Below are positions 54,722 to 57,472 of a stretch of DNA of 57,472 nt, piece by piece. The notes below the pieces were generated by a model. The model had not been told where the DNA came from and did no database searches. It saw only the letters and a program-made list of their open reading frames with translations. Positions within the stretch are counted from its first letter, which is position 1, and each line of letters opens with the position of its first letter. The DNA is from Scatosoma sp045650185 (GTDB lineage: Bacteria > Bacillota > Clostridia > Christensenellales > Borkfalkiaceae). The translations under genes were made by a program, and so were the position numbers. The DNA lies in NCBI GenBank assembly GCA_045650185.1, contig JAZRQY010000002.1, positions 1 through 57,472 on the forward strand, in the 5' to 3' direction.

Positions 54722-56689
54722 ATGGCATTTTCGTTGAAAGCGCCCTTCGCCCCGACGGGCGACCAACCGCAGGCGATTGAAAAGCTGACGGAAGGGGTTT
54801 TAGACGGACTTCGCACGCAGGTTTTGGTCGGCGTGACGGGTAGCGGTAAAACGTTCACGATGGCAAACGTCATTCAAAACGTCGGCAGACCGACGCTCGT
54901 GATTGCGCACAACAAGACGCTTGCCGCACAGCTTTGCAACGAGTTCCGCGAATTCTTCCCCGAAAACCGTGTGGAATACTTCGTTTCCTATTACGATTAC
55001 TACCAGCCCGAGAGCTATATTCCCTCCACCGATACCTATATCGAAAAGGATATGAGCCTCAACGACGAAATTGACAAACTGCGCAACAGCGCAACCTGCT
55101 CGCTGATGGAGCGTGAGGACGTCATCGTGGTGGCGTCCGTGTCCTGTATCTACGGCTTGGGCGCGCCCGAGGAATACTTCCGCCTGTCCCTGTCTTTGCG
55201 CCCTGGCGACGAATGGGAGCGTGGCGCTTTGCTCAGGAAATTAATCGAGTTGCAATACGCACGCAACGATATGGATTTCAAGCGTTCTACCTTCCGTGTC
55301 CGTGGGGACGCGGTGGAGATTTTCCCTGCCTCCAATTCCGAGGTGGCAATCCGCGTAGAGTTCTTCGGCGACGAGATTGACAAGCTGTACGAGGTAGAGG
55401 CTTTGACGGGCAAGAAAATCAACGAGCTGTCGCACGTGTGTATCTTCCCTGCCAGCCAGTACGCGGTGGGCACGGAGAAGCTGCAGTCGGCTCTGTCGAT
55501 GATTGAAACGGATTTGCAGGGGGAAGTGCGCGCCTTTGAGGACGAAGGCAAGCTGTTAGAGGCGCAACGCCTGCGCCAGCGCACCGAACACGATATTGAG
55601 ATGTTGCGTGAAATCGGCTACTGCACCGGGATTGAAAATTACAGCCGCTATTTTGACGGCAGAAAGCCGGGAGAGCCGTCCTTTACGCTGCTTGACTACT
55701 TCCCGAAGGGGAACTTTCTCGTCTTCATCGACGAGAGCCATATGACCATTCCGCAAATCCGCGCGATGTATCACGGCGACTTATCCCGAAAGACCAACCT
55801 CGTGGACTACGGCTTTCGTATGCAGGCGGCGTACGACAACCGTCCTTTGACCTTTGACGAGTTCGATGCGCGTGTACCGCAGATGATTTGCGTGTCCGCT
55901 ACCCCTGCGCCTTACGAGTTATCGCAGGCGGGGCAGGCGGTGGAACAGCTGATTCGACCGACGGGGTTATTAGACCCGATCATCGACGTCCGCCCGACCA
56001 AAGGGCAGATAGACGACCTCTTATCAGAAATCCATAAGACGGTAAACGGTGGGGGCAGGGTCTTGATTACCACGCTGACAAAGCGTATGGCGGAGGAGCT
56101 GACCGACTACCTAAAGGAACATTCCGTCAAGGTAAAATATATGCACAGCGACATCGACACCTTGGAACGGGTGGAGATTGTCAACGGCTTGCGAAGCGGT
56201 GCCTTCGACGTGCTTTGCGGTATCAACCTCTTGCGTGAGGGCTTGGATATGCCCGAAGTCAAGCTGGTCTGCATTCTCGATGCGGACAAAGAGGGCTTTT
56301 TGCGCAGCGACACCGCGCTCATTCAGACCATCGGCAGGGCCGCCCGAAACAGCGAGGGTAGGGTGATTATGTACGCCGACGTCATCACCGACAGCATGAA
56401 ACGTGCCATCGGGGAAACCGAACGCCGTAGGCGTGTGCAGGACGAATACAACAAGGCGCACGGCATCACGCCGAAGACGATTGTTAAGCCCATTCAATCC
56501 ACCCTCAATATCACCAAGAAAAAGAAGGTGGGGGACGAAGTGGAACTTCGGGATATCCCCGACGAGATTGAAAAGCTGAAGGCGTTGATGAAGCTTGCCA
56601 GCAGCCAACTTGACTTTGAAAAAGCGATTGAAATTCGCGAAACGATTGCGGAGCTGAAAACTCGTCTTAGAAAGGCGCAAAGAGGATAA
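54722..56689 (+). CDS. uvrB: Excinuclease ABC subunit B
   Basis: A 655-residue DNA repair helicase-like protein that verifies damage handed over by UvrA and loads UvrC. Walker A GVTGSGKTFTMAN (about 36-48), the beta-hairpin with YYDYYQPE, the IDESHMTIPQ box, helicase motif V/VI with GINLLREGLDMPE and QTIGRAARN, and the C-terminal UVR coiled coil (FEKAIEIRETIAELK) are all present. AGGAGG lies before the ATG. uvrA follows with one base between. Confidence 0.97.
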   Translation: MAFSLKAPFAPTGDQPQAIEKLTEGVLDGLRTQVLVGVTGSGKTFTMANVIQNVGRPTLVIAHNKTLAAQLCNEFREFFPENRVEYFVSYYDYYQPESYIPSTDTYIEKDMSLNDEIDKLRNSATCSLMEREDVIVVASVSCIYGLGAPEEYFRLSLSLRPGDEWERGALLRKLIELQYARNDMDFKRSTFRVRGDAVEIFPASNSEVAIRVEFFGDEIDKLYEVEALTGKKINELSHVCIFPASQYAVGTEKLQSALSMIETDLQGEVRAFEDEGKLLEAQRLRQRTEHDIEMLREIGYCTGIENYSRYFDGRKPGEPSFTLLDYFPKGNFLVFIDESHMTIPQIRAMYHGDLSRKTNLVDYGFRMQAAYDNRPLTFDEFDARVPQMICVSATPAPYELSQAGQAVEQLIRPTGLLDPIIDVRPTKGQIDDLLSEIHKTVNGGGRVLITTLTKRMAEELTDYLKEHSVKVKYMHSDIDTLERVEIVNGLRSGAFDVLCGINLLREGLDMPEVKLVCILDADKEGFLRSDTALIQTIGRAARNSEGRVIMYADVITDSMKRAIGETERRRRVQDEYNKAHGITPKTIVKPIQSTLNITKKKKVGDEVELRDIPDEIEKLKALMKLASSQLDFEKAIEIRETIAELKTRLRKAQRG

Positions 56690-56690
56690 T

Positions 56691-57472
56691 ATGGACCACA
56701 TTATCATTAAAGGTGCAAAGGAAAACAACTTAAAAAATATCGACGTCAGTATCCCGAGAAACACTTTGACGGTTTTGACGGGGCTGTCGGGAAGCGGCAA
56801 GAGTACGCTCGCCTTTGAAACGATTTACGCCGAGGGGCAAAGACGATACGTCGAGAGCCTTTCGTCCTACGCCCGTCAATTCTTGGGGCAGATGGAAAAG
56901 CCGAACGTGGAGAGTATTGAAGGGCTGTCCCCTGCCATTTCCATCGACCAAAAGACGACCTCGCACAACCCTCGTTCCACCGTGGGTACTGTGACAGAGA
57001 TTTACGATTATCTGCGTCTGCTGTACGCCCGTATCGGTATTCCCCATTGTCCGAAGTGCGGCAGGGAAATCCGCCGTCAGACGGTGGACGAAATCACCGA
57101 CCAAGTGCTTTCGATGCCTGAGGGGAGCAAGATTATGGTGCTTGCGCCCGTCGTTCGTGGCAGAAAGGGGGAGTACGTCAAGGAGCTGAACGGCTACCGT
57201 AAAAGCGGCTACGGCAGGGTGAAAATCGACGGTAGCGTATACGATTTGCAGGAAGAAATCAAGCTGGAAAAAAACATCAAACATAACATTTCCGTGGTGG
57301 TGGACAGATTGATTATCAAACCGACGGTGCAAAAGCGTTTGACGGACAGTTTGGAAACGGCGTTAAAGCTTGCCGAGGGCTTAGTGGTGATAGATTGCGA
57401 GGGCAACGAGGAACTGTATTCCATTAACTACGCCTGCCCCGATTGCGGTGTGTCCATTGAGGAAATCGAACC
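56691..57472 (+). CDS. uvrA: Excinuclease ABC subunit A, 5' part
   Basis: The first 260 residues of UvrA, cut by the window edge. It opens DHIIIKGAKENNLKNIDVSI with Walker A GLSGSGKSTLAFETIYAEGQ-type sequence (about 31-39), YVESLSSYARQFL, the UvrB-binding region and the start of a zinc site (HCPKCGREI; later ACPDCGVS). The start ATG is one base behind the uvrB stop codon, so both are in one LexA-controlled operon. Confidence 0.96.
   Translation, partial: MDHIIIKGAKENNLKNIDVSIPRNTLTVLTGLSGSGKSTLAFETIYAEGQRRYVESLSSYARQFLGQMEKPNVESIEGLSPAISIDQKTTSHNPRSTVGTVTEIYDYLRLLYARIGIPHCPKCGREIRRQTVDEITDQVLSMPEGSKIMVLAPVVRGRKGEYVKELNGYRKSGYGRVKIDGSVYDLQEEIKLEKNIKHNISVVVDRLIIKPTVQKRLTDSLETALKLAEGLVVIDCEGNEELYSINYACPDCGVSIEEIE

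Overview
The window looks like chromosome of a low-to-moderate GC, endospore-forming Firmicute of the class Clostridia, probably a gut lineage. The reasons are spoIIR, sleB and ypeB side by side, strong AGGAGG-type ribosome binding sites, sigma-A promoters with 17-base spacers, a Gram-positive LexA box before uvrB, a formate-tetrahydrofolate ligase, and very large secreted proteins with Listeria-Bacteroides (InlB B) and BspA leucine-rich repeats. Names come from reading translated sequence; no database search was run.

Layout. 1-6739: end of an aminotransferase, a small P-loop protein, thrC, a DUF5685/degenerate J-domain pair, a membrane protein and rlmD. 6698-8493: an accessory insert in the 3' end of rlmD, made of three small immunity-like genes, each preceded by a copy of an rlmD 3' end and bounded by an imperfect inverted repeat. 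8512-14962: DUF1292, then sugar and uronate metabolism (YhcH, GDSL hydrolase, ROK kinase, luxS, uxaC, kdgA, kdgK). 15097-25754: ferritin-like protein, ABC exporter, small lipoprotein, glyS and PAP2 phosphatase on the minus strand, fhs, glnS, membrane protein. 25800-26700: AT-rich scar with an Rhs tip fragment and an orphan lipoprotein. 26788-34700: fba, rplM-rpsI, YwaF, a double-HTH repressor with a divergent small gene, a large lipoprotein, an acidic zinc-ribbon protein and two overlapping micro-genes. 34850-39083: trmL, a MITE, the sporulation/germination run spoIIR-sleB-ypeB, and a Fur-family regulator. 39147-41507: tRNA-Gly(CCC) carrying a 1.4 kb island with a zinc-ribbon coiled-coil protein and a HEPN-type protein, then a tandem-hairpin array with an S23 four-helix-bundle gene. 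41508-51731: two giant repeat proteins with nearly identical C-terminal halves, separated by a 45-residue peptide gene. 51785-57472: a hydrolase, two coupled ATP-grasp genes, uvrB and the start of uvrA.

The strongest candidates for undescribed biology are (1) the recombinase-less cassette array that uses the 3' end of rlmD as its site and appears to carry orphan immunity genes, (2) the tRNA-Gly island with a two-gene HEPN module, and (3) a family of tandem short hairpins separated by a fixed heptamer, found at three loci and once attached to an S23 gene. The islands look like small defence or immunity cargo that settles at conserved gene 3' ends without carrying an integrase.
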